A stretch of 64,000 nucleotides of DNA from Dickeya poaceiphila (GCF_007858975.2 NZ_CP042220.2:558001-622000), one strand, 5' to 3'; counted from the first letter of the stretch, positions 41,462-51,496 are shown. Numbers and translations are program-made. The notes: a model not told the origin generated them from the sequence alone.

Positions 41462-42358
41462 ATGTTCAAGCAATTACAGGATATGGCGCTATTCGCATTA
41501 GTGGCGGAATGCGGCAGTTTCACCGAAGCGGCCAGACAGGCGGGTATGGCCAAGTCGAGTCTCAGTCTACGAGTCAGCCAACTGGAGCAATCGCTGGGGT
41601 TGCGGCTGTTCAACCGTACTACCCGCAAGCTCAATCTAACCTTTGCTGGCGAACGCTATCTGGTGCATTGCCGGGAGATGCGACAGGCCAGTGAACGCGC
41701 CGAGATGGCAATGCAGCATTTGCGCGATAACCCCAGCGGACGCCTGCGGATAACCAGCCCTGCCGGATTGGGCGCTACTCTGTTGGCGCGTCTGATAGCG
41801 GAGTTTCAGTCACGCTTTCCGGTGGTTTCGCTGGATATTGTTATTGCTGATCGGGTCATCGACCTGGTGGAAGAGGGGTTTGATGTTGCGTTGCGCACCG
41901 GTAAACCACAGGATTCTTCCCTGATTGGCCGTCCTCTGGGTCGAGTGTCGCACTATCTGGTCGCTTCGGTTGCCTATCTGGCGGGATTTTCGCCGATTAC
42001 ACATCCGCGTCAACTGCAGTCGCACCGGTGTATCGCGCACAAAGCCTGGCCAGAATGGGGGTTTCACCGTGAAGCGGAGTATTTTCTCTGGCGGTTGCCT
42101 CAATCGCACATCACCGATAATTTGCTGTATGCTCGCGCTTGTGCACTGGCTGGCGGCGGTATTACGTTGTTACCGGCATTTTTGTGCCGCGAGCAGATAG
42201 ATAGCGGTGAGCTGGCTTGCCTTTTGCCTGAATGGCAGGCAGATACCAACGATCTCTATTTGATTTATCCAGGCCGCAGATTGAACTCTCCCGCTCTCAA
42301 CTGTTTTATTGATTTTGCTCTGAGTTTTACCGCATCGTGCGACTATTCTGCACCTTAG
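41462..42358 (+). CDS. LysR-family transcriptional regulator
   Basis: A 298-residue LysR-type regulator. The N-terminal helix-turn-helix lies in FTEAARQAGMAKSSLSLRVSQLE (about residues 18-40), then a linker helix and a substrate-binding domain from about 90 (GRLRITSPAGLGATLLARL). It belongs to the large group around E. coli YafC and DmlR. It is divergent from the dehydrogenase, with 110 bases between them, and such pairs are usually regulator and target. The gap contains TTC-N6-GAA and TGTC/GACA inverted elements, too weak to call an operator. The effector is unknown. Confidence 0.88.
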   Translation: MFKQLQDMALFALVAECGSFTEAARQAGMAKSSLSLRVSQLEQSLGLRLFNRTTRKLNLTFAGERYLVHCREMRQASERAEMAMQHLRDNPSGRLRITSPAGLGATLLARLIAEFQSRFPVVSLDIVIADRVIDLVEEGFDVALRTGKPQDSSLIGRPLGRVSHYLVASVAYLAGFSPITHPRQLQSHRCIAHKAWPEWGFHREAEYFLWRLPQSHITDNLLYARACALAGGGITLLPAFLCREQIDSGELACLLPEWQADTNDLYLIYPGRRLNSPALNCFIDFALSFTASCDYSAP

Positions 42359-42732
42359 GCGTAACCTCGTTATGTTATGAGCCAGGATATAATACCGGGC
42401 TAAAATCTGTGCCTTCTGACTGAAAGGGGATGCTATTCCGGACAGATGGCGGGATAACTCAGCAAGAAAAAGCAACCTGAGCATTTCGGTTGGTTATTTA
42501 TTAGCACAGCGTGCTACCGTCATCACGGTTTTTCTTTCTAAAAGAAATAATAATGCAATTTAATTAAAATAATGTTTTAATTTTTCTGAGGCGATGTTTG
42601 TTGCCTTATCTGATAGTTATGTGGCAGTAGGTTTTGGTCGCCGGGAAATAATGAATAGCATAAAGCTTACGTGCTTCTGCTAGTGATATAGTGGGAGTGA
42701 TCGGCATCTTGTAGTGAAAGTGAGAAATCGGA
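42359..42732. other. Gap between the LysR gene and the chemoreceptor
   Basis: No gene seen. It is AT-rich in the middle, with an inverted repeat AATTAAAA (42562-42569) / TTTTAATT (42575-42582). TAAAGCTT at 42661 resembles a sigma-28 -35, but the matching -10 is poor and two bases too far. Confidence 0.4.
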
Positions 42733-44439
42733 ATGGCAGAACAAAAAGGAAATGTCTCTTCTATAAATAACGTTCGTCTTGTGACACTGTTTATCACGCT
42801 GTTAACTATTATTCTGCTGCTCTTTGCCCTCTCAATTGGTACTGCCAGTTATTTTCTCAAGCAGAGTAATTCATCTCTTGATCGGGCTAACCTGATTTCT
42901 GATATTCGCGCCGGGATTAGCAGCAGCATGGATCAGTTCCGTGTTTCCCGTCAGTTACTGGTACAAGCCGTAGCGGCGTCGCGCATCGGTGATACTGAAG
43001 CCTACAATCAGACTTTTACTGAGGGGGCGGAGCGCATCAAAAGTTCACAGAAGCGTTTTGATGAGTATATGGCCCGTACCGACAAGTCGAGCGTAGAGAG
43101 GGATCTGGATGCTGAGTTGACTGCTAACTATATCGCTTATCGGGACAAGGTAATGATACCGATGGTGGATTTGGTGCGTAACGGTCAGTTCGAAAGCACC
43201 ATTGAGCTGGAAACGACGCTGGCGCGCCGGTTAGATACTAATTATGCTGTTCTGGTGCGCAAGGAAGTGAAATACCTGACGGAACATGCAAACAGTATTA
43301 ATGCGCTGGCTGATGCTAATGCTCGTCTGGGCAATATCCTGATGGCGGTCTCGTTCATTCTGGCAATTCTGCTGGCGGGGCTGACTTATCTGGTCATCCG
43401 TCGGGCGATTCTGGTGCCCGTTAATGTGCTGATTGCTCGTATCCAGAAAATTGCGCAGGGTGATCTGACACAACCTGCTGAAAATCTTGGACGCAACGAA
43501 ATTGGTGTTTTGGGGCAAAACCTGCAGCATATGCAGGAATCGCTGACGAATACGGTGACTATCGTCCGTGAAGGGGCCGACTCTATTTATCAGGGCGCTT
43601 CTGAAATCAGTGCCGGTAATATTGATCTTTCTTCCCGCACTGAGCAGCAGGCGGCGGCACTGGAACAGACGGCAGCCAGCATGGAGGAATTGACTTCCAC
43701 GGTTAAGCAGAACTCGGATAACGCTAATCATGCCAGTCAACTGGCGCGTAATGCATCCAGCAAGGCGGAGCAAGGGGGCAATATTGTTCAGGATGTCGTG
43801 AAAACCATGGGCGATATTTCTTCCAGTTCGAAAAGAATCTCTGAAATTACCAGTGTTATCAATGGTATCGCTTTCCAGACGAATATCCTGGCACTGAATG
43901 CTGCTGTAGAGGCAGCGCGTGCTGGCGAGCAAGGCCGTGGCTTTGCGGTGGTCGCCGGAGAAGTGCGCAGTCTGGCGCAACGTAGTGCGCAGGCAGCAAA
44001 GGAAATTGAATCATTGATTGGTGAATCAGGCAGACTGGTGGATACCGGTTCGGAACTGGTGGCAAAAGCTGGCGAGACCATGGAAGAGATTGTGAAGGCG
44101 GTAGTCAGTGTGACGGATATTATGGGTGAGATTGCCTCCGCATCTGATGAGCAAAGTCGGGGAATTGGTCAGGTGAATCAGGCTGTGCTGGAAATGGAAG
44201 GTACGACCCAGCAGAACTCAGCGCTGGTTCAGGAGGCCTCAGCCGCGGCTTCCTCACTGGAATCGCAAGCGGAACGTTTGACCCAGGCGGTAGCGGTGTT
44301 CAGGATAAGTCATGGCAGGAACAATCAACCGGTTCGTACGTCGTTGCCGTCCCGGCCAACTTTACAGGCAATTCCCGCAGTGGCGGTTATAGGTGCGGCC
44401 AAAGGGAGCCGTAACGACCAGAATTGGGAGACATTCTGA
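42733..44439 (+). CDS. Methyl-accepting chemotaxis protein with NWETF tether
   Basis: A 568-residue chemoreceptor. The first membrane helix is at about 15-40; the periplasmic four-helix-bundle sensor runs to about 195; the second helix is at about 197-220, followed by a HAMP domain (about 218-270, [18 protein letters not shown]). The cytoplasmic signalling part contains the invariant hairpin tip [20 protein letters not shown] and [20 protein letters not shown]. The protein ends NWETF, the docking pentapeptide for the methyltransferase CheR and methylesterase CheB, so it is a full-size, self-sufficient receptor like Tsr and Tar. The ligand is unknown. It stands alone, without che genes nearby. 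Confidence 0.93.
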   Translation: MAEQKGNVSSINNVRLVTLFITLLTIILLLFALSIGTASYFLKQSNSSLDRANLISDIRAGISSSMDQFRVSRQLLVQAVAASRIGDTEAYNQTFTEGAERIKSSQKRFDEYMARTDKSSVERDLDAELTANYIAYRDKVMIPMVDLVRNGQFESTIELETTLARRLDTNYAVLVRKEVKYLTEHANSINALADANARLGNILMAVSFILAILLAGLTYLVIRRAILVPVNVLIARIQKIAQGDLTQPAENLGRNEIGVLGQNLQHMQESLTNTVTIVREGADSIYQGASEISAGNIDLSSRTEQQAAALEQTAASMEELTSTVKQNSDNANHASQLARNASSKAEQGGNIVQDVVKTMGDISSSSKRISEITSVINGIAFQTNILALNAAVEAARAGEQGRGFAVVAGEVRSLAQRSAQAAKEIESLIGESGRLVDTGSELVAKAGETMEEIVKAVVSVTDIMGEIASASDEQSRGIGQVNQAVLEMEGTTQQNSALVQEASAAASSLESQAERLTQAVAVFRISHGRNNQPVRTSLPSRPTLQAIPAVAVIGAAKGSRNDQNWETF

Positions 44440-44494
44440 GTACTGCTATGTGTGGTTGAATCAGTCACACAACAGGATGTCCTATATGTTCTAT

Positions 44495-44526
44495 GAAAAA
44501 GCCCACCAGACTGTGGGCTTTTTTGT
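44495..44526 (+). terminator. Chemoreceptor terminator
   Basis: AAGCCCAC (44499-44506) and GTGGGCTT (44513-44520) form a stem with loop CAGACT, with A-run before and T-run after. Confidence 0.88.
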
Positions 44527-44570
44527 CTGTCCCGGCAAAAACACCGCGACAGAAATGGGGTGGCACGGTG

Positions 44571-46235
44571 TCACGCCATTTTTTTATACTTGATGCGATG
44601 CGGTTCCAGCGCTTCTGCACCCAGTGTGCGTTTTTTGTACTCTTCGTATTCTGTGAAGTTGCCTTCAAAGAATTCCACCTTACCTTCATCCTGATAGTCG
44701 ATGATATGGGTGGCGATACGGTCCAGGAACCAGCGGTCATGGGAAATGACCATGGCGCAGCCGGGGAATTCCAGCAAGGCGTTTTCCAGCGCTCGCAGGG
44801 TTTCGATGTCCAGATCGTTGGTCGGTTCGTCAAGCAGCAGCATATTGCCGCCAACTTGCAACAGTTTGGCCAGATGTACGCGGCCACGCTCGCCACCGGA
44901 GAGTTCCCCGATACGCTTGCCCTGATCGACGCCTTTGAAGTTAAAACGACCGACATAGGCGCGGCTTGGGATCTCGAAATTGCCGATGCGCATGATGTCC
45001 TGACCGCCAGAAACCTCTTCCCATACGGTCTTGCTGCCGTCCATTTTGTCACGGAACTGATCGACTGACGCCAGTTGAACGGTTTCGCCCAGCGAGATAG
45101 TACCGGAGTCCGGCTGCTCCTGTGCGGATAGCATACGGAACAACGTCGATTTACCGGCGCCGTTGGGGCCGATAATCCCGACGATGGCACCTTTAGGAAT
45201 AGAGAACGACAGGTTGTCGATCAGCACCCGGTCACCATAGGATTTGGTGAGATTCTGTACATCCAGCACTTTGTCGCCAAGGCGAGGACCCGGCGGAATA
45301 AACAGCTCGCTGGTTTCGTTACGCTTCTGGTATTCCACGCTGTTAAGTTCATCGAAGCGAGCCAGACGGGCTTTGCCTTTGGCCTGACGACCTTTTGGAT
45401 TTTGGCGCACCCATTCCAGTTCTTTTTCGATGGATTTGCGTCGGGCAGCTTCAGTCGCCGCTTCTTGTGCCAGACGCTGGTCTTTCTGCTCCAGCCAGGA
45501 AGAATAGTTGCCTTCCCATGGAATCCCTTCGCCACGGTCCAGTTCCAGAATCCAGCCCGCGACGTTATCAAGGAAGTAACGGTCATGGGTGATAGCAACG
45601 ACAGTGCCTTCGTAGTCGTGCAGGAAGCGCTCCAACCAGGCGACGGATTCCGCATCCAGGTGGTTGGTCGGTTCGTCGAGCAGCAGCATGTCGGGCTTTT
45701 CCAACAGCAGGCGGCAGATGGCGACACGACGGCGTTCACCACCGGAGAGGGTAGCGATTTTGGCATCCCACGGCGGCAGACGCAGCGCATCGGCGGCCCG
45801 TTCCAGTTGGTTATCAAGATTATGGCCGTCGTGGGCCTGAATAATAGCTTCCAGCTCACCTTGTTCTTTTGCCAGCTTATCGAAGTCGGCATCCGGATCC
45901 GCATAGGCGGCATAGACTTCGTCCAGACGGGTCAGTGCATGTTTCACTTCGCTGACCGCCTCTTCAATCGCTTCGCGGACGGTGTGCTCCAGATTCAACT
46001 GGGGCTCCTGAGGCAGATAGCCGATCTTGATTCCCGGTTGTGGGCGAGCCTCGCCTTCGATGTCTTTATCGATCCCTGCCATGATGCGCAGCAGAGTAGA
46101 TTTACCCGCCCCGTTCAGACCCAGCACGCCGATTTTGGCGCCGGGGAAGAAACTAAGGGAGATATTTTTCAGGATATGGCGCTTCGGCGGAACGACTTTT
46201 CCGACGCGATGCATGGTGTAAACGTATTGAGCCAC
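44571..46235 (-). CDS. ettA: Energy-dependent translational throttle protein EttA
   Basis: EttA is a soluble ABC-F protein that binds the ribosomal E site and gates entry into elongation according to the ATP/ADP ratio. The 554 residues hold two ATPase domains: Walker A GLNGAGKST (39-47) with signature LSGGERRRVAICRLLLEKP, and Walker A GPNGAGKST with LSGGERGRVHLAKLLQ, each with a LLLDEPTN Walker B. An arm insertion in the first domain and a charged linker (EKELEWVRQNPKGRQAKGKA) are as expected. Length is one residue from E. coli EttA. It is divergent from slt. Confidence 0.96.
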   Translation of the reverse strand: MAQYVYTMHRVGKVVPPKRHILKNISLSFFPGAKIGVLGLNGAGKSTLLRIMAGIDKDIEGEARPQPGIKIGYLPQEPQLNLEHTVREAIEEAVSEVKHALTRLDEVYAAYADPDADFDKLAKEQGELEAIIQAHDGHNLDNQLERAADALRLPPWDAKIATLSGGERRRVAICRLLLEKPDMLLLDEPTNHLDAESVAWLERFLHDYEGTVVAITHDRYFLDNVAGWILELDRGEGIPWEGNYSSWLEQKDQRLAQEAATEAARRKSIEKELEWVRQNPKGRQAKGKARLARFDELNSVEYQKRNETSELFIPPGPRLGDKVLDVQNLTKSYGDRVLIDNLSFSIPKGAIVGIIGPNGAGKSTLFRMLSAQEQPDSGTISLGETVQLASVDQFRDKMDGSKTVWEEVSGGQDIMRIGNFEIPSRAYVGRFNFKGVDQGKRIGELSGGERGRVHLAKLLQVGGNMLLLDEPTNDLDIETLRALENALLEFPGCAMVISHDRWFLDRIATHIIDYQDEGKVEFFEGNFTEYEEYKKRTLGAEALEPHRIKYKKMA

Positions 46236-46697
46236 GTTGCTCTGAGCCTCTTTTCTGTCCAGTTTAGCGTTATGCCATTAAAAGCATGGCGCCTGTAGGG
46301 GCATGATACCGGAAGAGCAGTGATGCTCCGCCAGCAAAAGGAAATTTATTGTCGACGGAGTTTATCTGTTTTCGCCTCATGATCCCAGCCATCCTGTCAC
46401 GGTGTTGTTGACTCTGAGAAGCTGCTTCCATCCTTGGTGGCATAGTTGATGCGGGTATCAGCCGAAATTGCGAATTTCCTTGGAAATAAAGGGGAAACGC
46501 TGTGAATTTCACTCTGTTTTAGGGCGCTTTCGGCGTATTGTTACCAGGCAGTATGATATGCCACACTGATTTGGTTTGAAAAAAAGCCAATCAGTCAATG
46601 CCATGCGGTCGTTGTTGGCGTGGTATTGATGCTCGGTGGTATTGGCGACAGCGTTCGGCGCAATGGCAGAAACGATAGCGAGTGAGGTCAGGGCAGT
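46236..46697. other. ettA-slt divergent intergenic region
   Basis: 462 bases without a convincing gene; an 80-codon minus-strand frame (46270-46512) has no ribosome site or known product. A short operator-like palindrome GAAATT-GCG-AATTTC lies near 46464. Promoters for both genes must be here but no clear sigma-70 pair stands out. Confidence 0.4.
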
Positions 46698-48629
46698 ATG
46701 TTCAAAATAGGGTATTGGCGCTATGTAGCCGCCGTGCTATGTCTCGTTGGGGTATCGTGCCAGGTACTGGCGGACTCGCTGGATGAGCAGCGCCAGCGCT
46801 ATCAGCAGGTCAAGTCTGCCTGGGATAACAATCAGATGGATGTGGTTTCCCAATTGATGCCGACGTTGCGTGATTACCCGCTTTATCCTTATCTGGAATA
46901 CCGTGCGCTGACGCAGGACCTATCGGTGCTGAGTACTGCGCAGGTCAGGCAGTTTATGGCTTCACACCCGACGCTGCCCGCCGTGCGTACGCTCAATAAC
47001 AGTTTTATCAATGAACTGGCTCGTCGTCAGGACTGGAACGGTTTGTTGGCTTTCAACCCGGAGCAGCCTAAGCCGGTCGCTTCCCTCTGCAATTATTTGT
47101 ATGCCAAAGTCATGGTTGGGCAGCCGCAAGGTGTCTGGGAGCAGGCGCGCGATATCTGGCTGACTGGTCGTTCACTGCCGCCCACGTGTGACAAGCTGTT
47201 TTCCGCCTGGGAGCAACAGGGGGGATTGACATCGTTCATGGTGCTTGAACGGATGCGGCTGGCGATGGATTCAGGCAGTGCAGGTCTGGTGAATCATCTT
47301 GCCAGACAATTACCGGCAGAGTACAAAACCATCGTTGAAGCGTTGCTGAAATTGCAAAGTAATCCTAAAACGATTGAGCGCTTTGCACGGTCAGTCGGCC
47401 CAACGGATTTTACCCGCAAGGCGGTATTATCGGCGTTTAACCGCATTGCCCGCGAAGACCCTGATGCGGCGCGGGCATTGTTGCCACAACTGGTTCGCTT
47501 GCAGAAAATGCGTCCGCAGGAGCGCCAGACCATGGAGGATGACGTTGCCTGGCGTCTGATGAACAGTGATGCGACTGAAGAACAGGCACGCTGGCGCGAT
47601 GCTGTAATTTTGCGTAGCAATTCGGCGCCGCTGCTGGAGCGGCGTGTTCGCATGGCTCTGGGGCAGGGGGATAGACTAGGGCTTGCCCAGTGGATAGCGC
47701 GTTTGCCGGTGGATGTGCAGCAAAAGGATGAATGGCGTTACTGGCGAGCCGTACTGCTGATAGAACAAGGGCAAAAGCAAGAGGGCGAGAATCAACTGCG
47801 TGACCTGATGAAAATCCGTGGTTTTTACCCGATGGCCGCTGCGCAGAAGCTCAATGTCAATTATCCGCTGACTATCATGATTGCTGCCAAACCTGAGCGA
47901 TCAATTGGGCAGTTACCTGAGGTCGTTCGGGTACGTGAATTGATGTTTTGGGGACTGGAAAGCCTGGCTCGTTCTGAATGGTCAGGGTTGGTGGCCAGCC
48001 GTGATCGCGCACAGCAGGAGGCGCTGGCGCGCTTTGCGCTTGAGCAACGCTGGTATGATTTGAGTGTGCAAGCCACGATTGTGGCGAAACTGTGGGATAA
48101 TCTGGAAGAACGCTTCCCGCTGGCATGGAGCGACGATTTCCGTCAGGCTACGCAGGGTAAAGGCATCAGCCAGAGTTATGCTATGGCAATTGCCCGTCAG
48201 GAAAGTGCCTGGAACCCACAGGCTCATTCCGCGGTAGGCGCATCTGGGTTGATGCAACTGATGCCTGCTACGGCGCAGCACACTGCCGAGATGTTCAACA
48301 TCGCCAGTTATACCAATAGCAGCCAGTTGCTGGACCCGCAGACGAATATCCAGCTTGGCACCAGTTATCTTGACTATGTCTATCAGTCGTTCGGTCAGAA
48401 CCGTATTTTGGCATCTGCCGCTTATAACGCTGGGCCGTCACGGGTGAGTAGCTGGCTAAAAGACAGCAATGGCCGGATTGACGCTATCGCGTTTGTAGAA
48501 AGCATCCCGTTTTCTGAAACGCGAGGATACGTTAAAAACGTGCTGGCGTATGACGTTTTCTACCGTAGCCTGATGCAACAGCGCCAGACCGCCTTATTGA
48601 TGGACAATGAGTGGCTACGGCGTTATTAA
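46698..48629 (+). CDS. slt: Soluble lytic murein transglycosylase Slt70
   Basis: Slt cleaves glycan strands of peptidoglycan to 1,6-anhydroMurNAc products in the periplasm. The 643-residue precursor has a signal peptide (about 1-26, ending CQVLADS), a long alpha-helical ring (U and L domains, about 30-480), and a C-terminal lysozyme-like domain with the catalytic Glu at about residue 502 in ARQESAWNPQAHS, followed by GASGLMQLMPATA and SAAYNAGPSRV. Length matches E. coli Slt. trpR follows on the same strand from its own promoter. Confidence 0.95.
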   Translation: MFKIGYWRYVAAVLCLVGVSCQVLADSLDEQRQRYQQVKSAWDNNQMDVVSQLMPTLRDYPLYPYLEYRALTQDLSVLSTAQVRQFMASHPTLPAVRTLNNSFINELARRQDWNGLLAFNPEQPKPVASLCNYLYAKVMVGQPQGVWEQARDIWLTGRSLPPTCDKLFSAWEQQGGLTSFMVLERMRLAMDSGSAGLVNHLARQLPAEYKTIVEALLKLQSNPKTIERFARSVGPTDFTRKAVLSAFNRIAREDPDAARALLPQLVRLQKMRPQERQTMEDDVAWRLMNSDATEEQARWRDAVILRSNSAPLLERRVRMALGQGDRLGLAQWIARLPVDVQQKDEWRYWRAVLLIEQGQKQEGENQLRDLMKIRGFYPMAAAQKLNVNYPLTIMIAAKPERSIGQLPEVVRVRELMFWGLESLARSEWSGLVASRDRAQQEALARFALEQRWYDLSVQATIVAKLWDNLEERFPLAWSDDFRQATQGKGISQSYAMAIARQESAWNPQAHSAVGASGLMQLMPATAQHTAEMFNIASYTNSSQLLDPQTNIQLGTSYLDYVYQSFGQNRILASAAYNAGPSRVSSWLKDSNGRIDAIAFVESIPFSETRGYVKNVLAYDVFYRSLMQQRQTALLMDNEWLRRY

Positions 48630-48802
48630 CCGGGGAATGATTAACCAGACAATTATTACCCAACCAATAGCGAGGGGGCACACCCGGCTCCCTGTTTTAG
48701 CTGAGAACGGGGGCGTCGTACGGGTAATGGTTGTTTGAACACCCGCTTTACCGTGGGAATGCATCCTCTTTTCTGCGCTTTTTCTCGTGATGAAGACTGT
48801 GT

Positions 48803-48808
48803 TATGCT
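48803..48808 (+). promoter_or_regulatory. Putative trpR extended -10 (TGT TATGCT)
   Basis: TATGCT at 48803-48808 is preceded by TGT, giving an extended -10. The predicted start near 48815 would lie inside the operator. Confidence 0.5.
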
Positions 48809-48811
48809 GTT

Positions 48812-48829
48812 GTACTAGCTAAATAGTAT
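48812..48829. promoter_or_regulatory. trp operator for autoregulation of trpR
   Basis: GTACTAGCTAAATAGTAT is an imperfect palindrome resembling the E. coli trp operator core GTACTAGTTAACTAGTAC, differing at four positions. It overlaps the predicted transcription start, as expected for TrpR repressing its own gene. Confidence 0.7.
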
Positions 48830-48839
48830 GGCGGTTGTT

Positions 48840-49172
48840 ATGACATCATCTTCATTTCACGATCCGACGTTGTCCGAACAAGACGATGAAAATTGGCGAG
48901 CTTTTGTCAGCCTGTTTCAACAGGCCATGGCGGAAGGGTTAGAGCAACCGCTGTTACAACTGCTGTTAACGCCGGATGAGCGGACAGCGTTGGGAACCCG
49001 GGTGCGTATTATTCAAGAACTGATGCGTGGCGAAATGAGCCAGCGTGAATTGAAAAATGAGCTGGGGGCTGGTATTGCGACCATCACCCGCGGTTCAAAT
49101 AGTCTTAAGTCTGCCCCAGCCAGATTGAAAATCTGGCTGGAAGATCAGTTGTTGCCAGAGAATAAGGTGTAG
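48840..49172 (+). CDS. trpR: Trp operon repressor TrpR
   Basis: TrpR binds tryptophan and represses trp, aroH, mtr and its own gene. The 110-residue protein has the helix-turn-helix [25 protein letters not shown], essentially identical to E. coli, after [21 protein letters not shown] chose the ATG at 48840 because the distance to the conserved Trp (19 residues) equals that in E. coli, and because the in-frame ATG at 48828 lies inside the trp operator, only about 13 bases after the predicted mRNA start. Confidence 0.93.
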   Translation: MTSSSFHDPTLSEQDDENWRAFVSLFQQAMAEGLEQPLLQLLLTPDERTALGTRVRIIQELMRGEMSQRELKNELGAGIATITRGSNSLKSAPARLKIWLEDQLLPENKV

Positions 49173-49189
49173 CTTTTTTGGGGCTGCTA

Positions 49190-49729
49190 TCAAACAGATG
49201 GCGCGTGGATTGGGTGTTGATAAACTGGATTATGGAAAGGCACCAGCGCCAGTAACAGCGCCTGATGGTATACGCTGGTTCTGGACAATTTTCCATCCGT
49301 GAAAACGCCAATCGCGCCGCCTTGACGTTTGATATCCTGGATACCGGTCAGGCGCGCCATTTCATCACCCAGTTCGCGGCCTTCATCGATTCCCTGAAGA
49401 ATGCTTTTCGGCAATACCAGACTGGCTGAACGAGATTCGCCGCGGATGGTCGCGTTTTCAATCACCATCCAGGCGAAGGTCATACTTTCTTCGATTCCGG
49501 CTTCCACGCCAACCCAGAAGTCAGCTTCCGGACGAACCTGTCTCGCTCTCATCACGCGATTCCTCGCGCCTGTGCGGGTTTCAACAGAACCCTGAGGTTG
49601 ACTGGGCACTCCACTGTCTACATCAACCCCTTCGATACGGCAATTATCTGCACCAAAAACATCGGTAAATGCTAAAGTGATGGCGTTAATCTTGGCCGGG
49701 TTGGTCGTAGATGCGACAACATGGTACAT
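49190..49729 (-). CDS. yjjX: Inosine/xanthosine triphosphatase YjjX
   Basis: YjjX removes non-canonical ITP and XTP from the nucleotide pool. The 179-residue protein shows [17 protein letters not shown] at the start, [20 protein letters not shown] and [10 protein letters not shown] in the middle, with the acidic metal-binding residues, and [14 protein letters not shown]. It is convergent with trpR and divergent from gpmB, as in E. coli. Confidence 0.94.
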   Translation of the reverse strand: MYHVVASTTNPAKINAITLAFTDVFGADNCRIEGVDVDSGVPSQPQGSVETRTGARNRVMRARQVRPEADFWVGVEAGIEESMTFAWMVIENATIRGESRSASLVLPKSILQGIDEGRELGDEMARLTGIQDIKRQGGAIGVFTDGKLSRTSVYHQALLLALVPFHNPVYQHPIHAPSV

Positions 49730-49780
49730 AATGTTTCCCTACCTTGTAGTTAGTTTGACGCAGTATAACGGAAAAAAATC

Positions 49781-50431
49781 ATGTTACAGGTATATCTTGT
49801 TCGTCATGGTGAAACTGAGTGGAACGTGGCAAGGCGCATCCAGGGGCAGTCAGACAGTCCGCTTACCCTGGATGGTGAACATCAGGCCAGGTTGGTTGCC
49901 GACCGGGTAAAATCATTGGGGATCACCCATATTTTTACCAGTGACCTGGGGCGTACCCGACATACTGCCGACATTATTTCGCAGGCTTGCAACGGCTGCG
50001 CCGTCATCATGGAACCGGGCCTGAGAGAGCTAAACATGGGCGTTCTGGAAAAAAGGCTGATTGATTCGTTAAGCCCCGAAGAAGAACGCTGGCGTAAGCA
50101 ATTAGTGGATGGGACTCAGGATGGTCGCATCCCTGATGGTGAGTCTATGTCGGAATTGGCGCTGCGTATGCATCGCGTGCTGGAGAAATGCCTGACATTG
50201 CCGCAAGGCAGTCGGCCATTGTTGGTGAGCCACGGTATTGCGCTGGGCTGTCTGATAAGTACGTTGCTGGGGTTGCCTGCCTGGGCAGAACGCCGCTTGA
50301 GACTGCGCAACTGCTCGCTGTCGCGTGTGGATTATCAGCAAAGCCCTTGGTTGGCGCCGGGATGGATAGTGGAAACGGCCGGAGACGTCTCTCATCTTGA
50401 CGCTCCAGCGTTGGATGAATTGCAGCGCTAA
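49781..50431 (+). CDS. gpmB: Histidine phosphatase family protein GpmB (probable phosphoglycerate mutase)
   Basis: A 216-residue member of the histidine phosphatase superfamily. The catalytic LVRHGETEWNVARRIQG lies at residues 5-21, and the second catalytic His is in LLVSHGIALGCL. It is annotated as phosphoglycerate mutase 2 in E. coli, although mutase activity is doubtful and it may be a general phosphatase. Its stop codon overlaps the convergent rob stop codon by three bases or fewer, so the two transcripts must run into each other. Confidence 0.92.
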   Translation: MLQVYLVRHGETEWNVARRIQGQSDSPLTLDGEHQARLVADRVKSLGITHIFTSDLGRTRHTADIISQACNGCAVIMEPGLRELNMGVLEKRLIDSLSPEEERWRKQLVDGTQDGRIPDGESMSELALRMHRVLEKCLTLPQGSRPLLVSHGIALGCLISTLLGLPAWAERRLRLRNCSLSRVDYQQSPWLAPGWIVETAGDVSHLDAPALDELQR

Positions 50432-51294
50432 CGCTGAATCGGAATCAGATATTCGCAGCGGATGATTTTGGGCGGTTCGGCTTCTTTAGGGCCTTTGGGA
50501 TAGAAACGTTCCGCATCAAAGCCTTTGCGACGGGTCAGTTTATAGGTCGGCAAGCAGGTATCGTACAGTGTGATGATGAAGTCCTGCAAATCGTCCGCCG
50601 GGCCTTCGTAGATAAACAGGGCATAATCACCGCCTGGTAATGTCACCGGTTCGCCGGAATGAACACTTTCCGGAACATGATGTGGCTCCAGCGCGGTGGT
50701 ATACAGCACTTCATGCTCATCATCCTTCTCCTTACTGGGGCGAGAATGATGCAGTCCGTAAAGTACCGGCGGAACCTCCTTGACCTCTCCTAAATATTGC
50801 CGCCAGAAATGAACGCGTATTTCAGTACGAAAGCAGGTAATTTGTTCCAGATTACAGGTGTAGCTCTGAGTCAGCCCAACTAACTGCGTTTCCGGCATGG
50901 TGACAAATTGTGGTTGCGGCATAGTAAAGGCACCCAGCCGAATTGGCGGATGGATACCAATAGTGTTCCAGTCATCCGCACGACGGTAGGAGGCTGGCGT
51001 CTGGGCAAACTGTTTTTTGAATGCCCGTGTGAAGGTCTGCTGCGAATCGAAACGGTACTGCAAGGCGATATCAAGAATTGGGCGACTGGTCAGGCATAAT
51101 GCAACAGCCGCTTTGGTAAGCCGACGGGCGCGAATGTAGGAGCCGATGGCATGACCCGTTACGTCCTTGAACATTCTCTGTAAATGCCACTTGGAATAGC
51201 CGGCCTTGGCTGCAACATTATCCAGTGATAAAGGCTGGTCCAGATGACCCTCCAGCCAGTTGAGCAGGTCACGTATGATACTGGCTTGATCCAT
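50428..51294 (-). CDS. rob: Right origin-binding protein Rob (AraC family)
   Basis: Rob activates the MarA/SoxS regulon, including efflux and superoxide genes, and binds the right side of oriC. The 288-residue protein has the AraC-type double helix-turn-helix at the N-terminus (about 8-105, VAAKAGYSKWHLQRMFKDVTG and RFDSQQTFTRAFKKQF) and a GyrI-like ligand domain (about 120-285, VTLPGGDYALFIYEGPADDL). It is convergent with gpmB, overlapping at the stop codons, and divergent from creA. Confidence 0.95.
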   Translation of the reverse strand: MDQASIIRDLLNWLEGHLDQPLSLDNVAAKAGYSKWHLQRMFKDVTGHAIGSYIRARRLTKAAVALCLTSRPILDIALQYRFDSQQTFTRAFKKQFAQTPASYRRADDWNTIGIHPPIRLGAFTMPQPQFVTMPETQLVGLTQSYTCNLEQITCFRTEIRVHFWRQYLGEVKEVPPVLYGLHHSRPSKEKDDEHEVLYTTALEPHHVPESVHSGEPVTLPGGDYALFIYEGPADDLQDFIITLYDTCLPTYKLTRRKGFDAERFYPKGPKEAEPPKIIRCEYLIPIQR

Positions 51295-51496
51295 AGATCG
51301 TCCTCATAGAACACACCGAGAGCTAAGCGTATAAGCTCGGCATGATAGCAACTTTTTCCCCAGGGTACTTACCAAGATTTTTGTGCCTTATGAATAAAGA
51401 ATCTGATTAACATAGGCTGTTAAAGCAATCTATCTGACAAACGGTTTTTGGACTACAGAAACTACGTTATGACGGCAACAAAGTGAGAGAAAGGCA

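Noticed and set aside
42555..42590. KdgR box upstream of the chemoreceptor
   Set aside because: The AT-rich palindrome does not align with the KdgR consensus without a gap.
42661..42690. Sigma-28 promoter for the chemoreceptor
   Set aside because: TAAAGCTT is a good -35, but the best -10 (AGTGATAT) matches only four of eight positions and the spacing is two bases too long.
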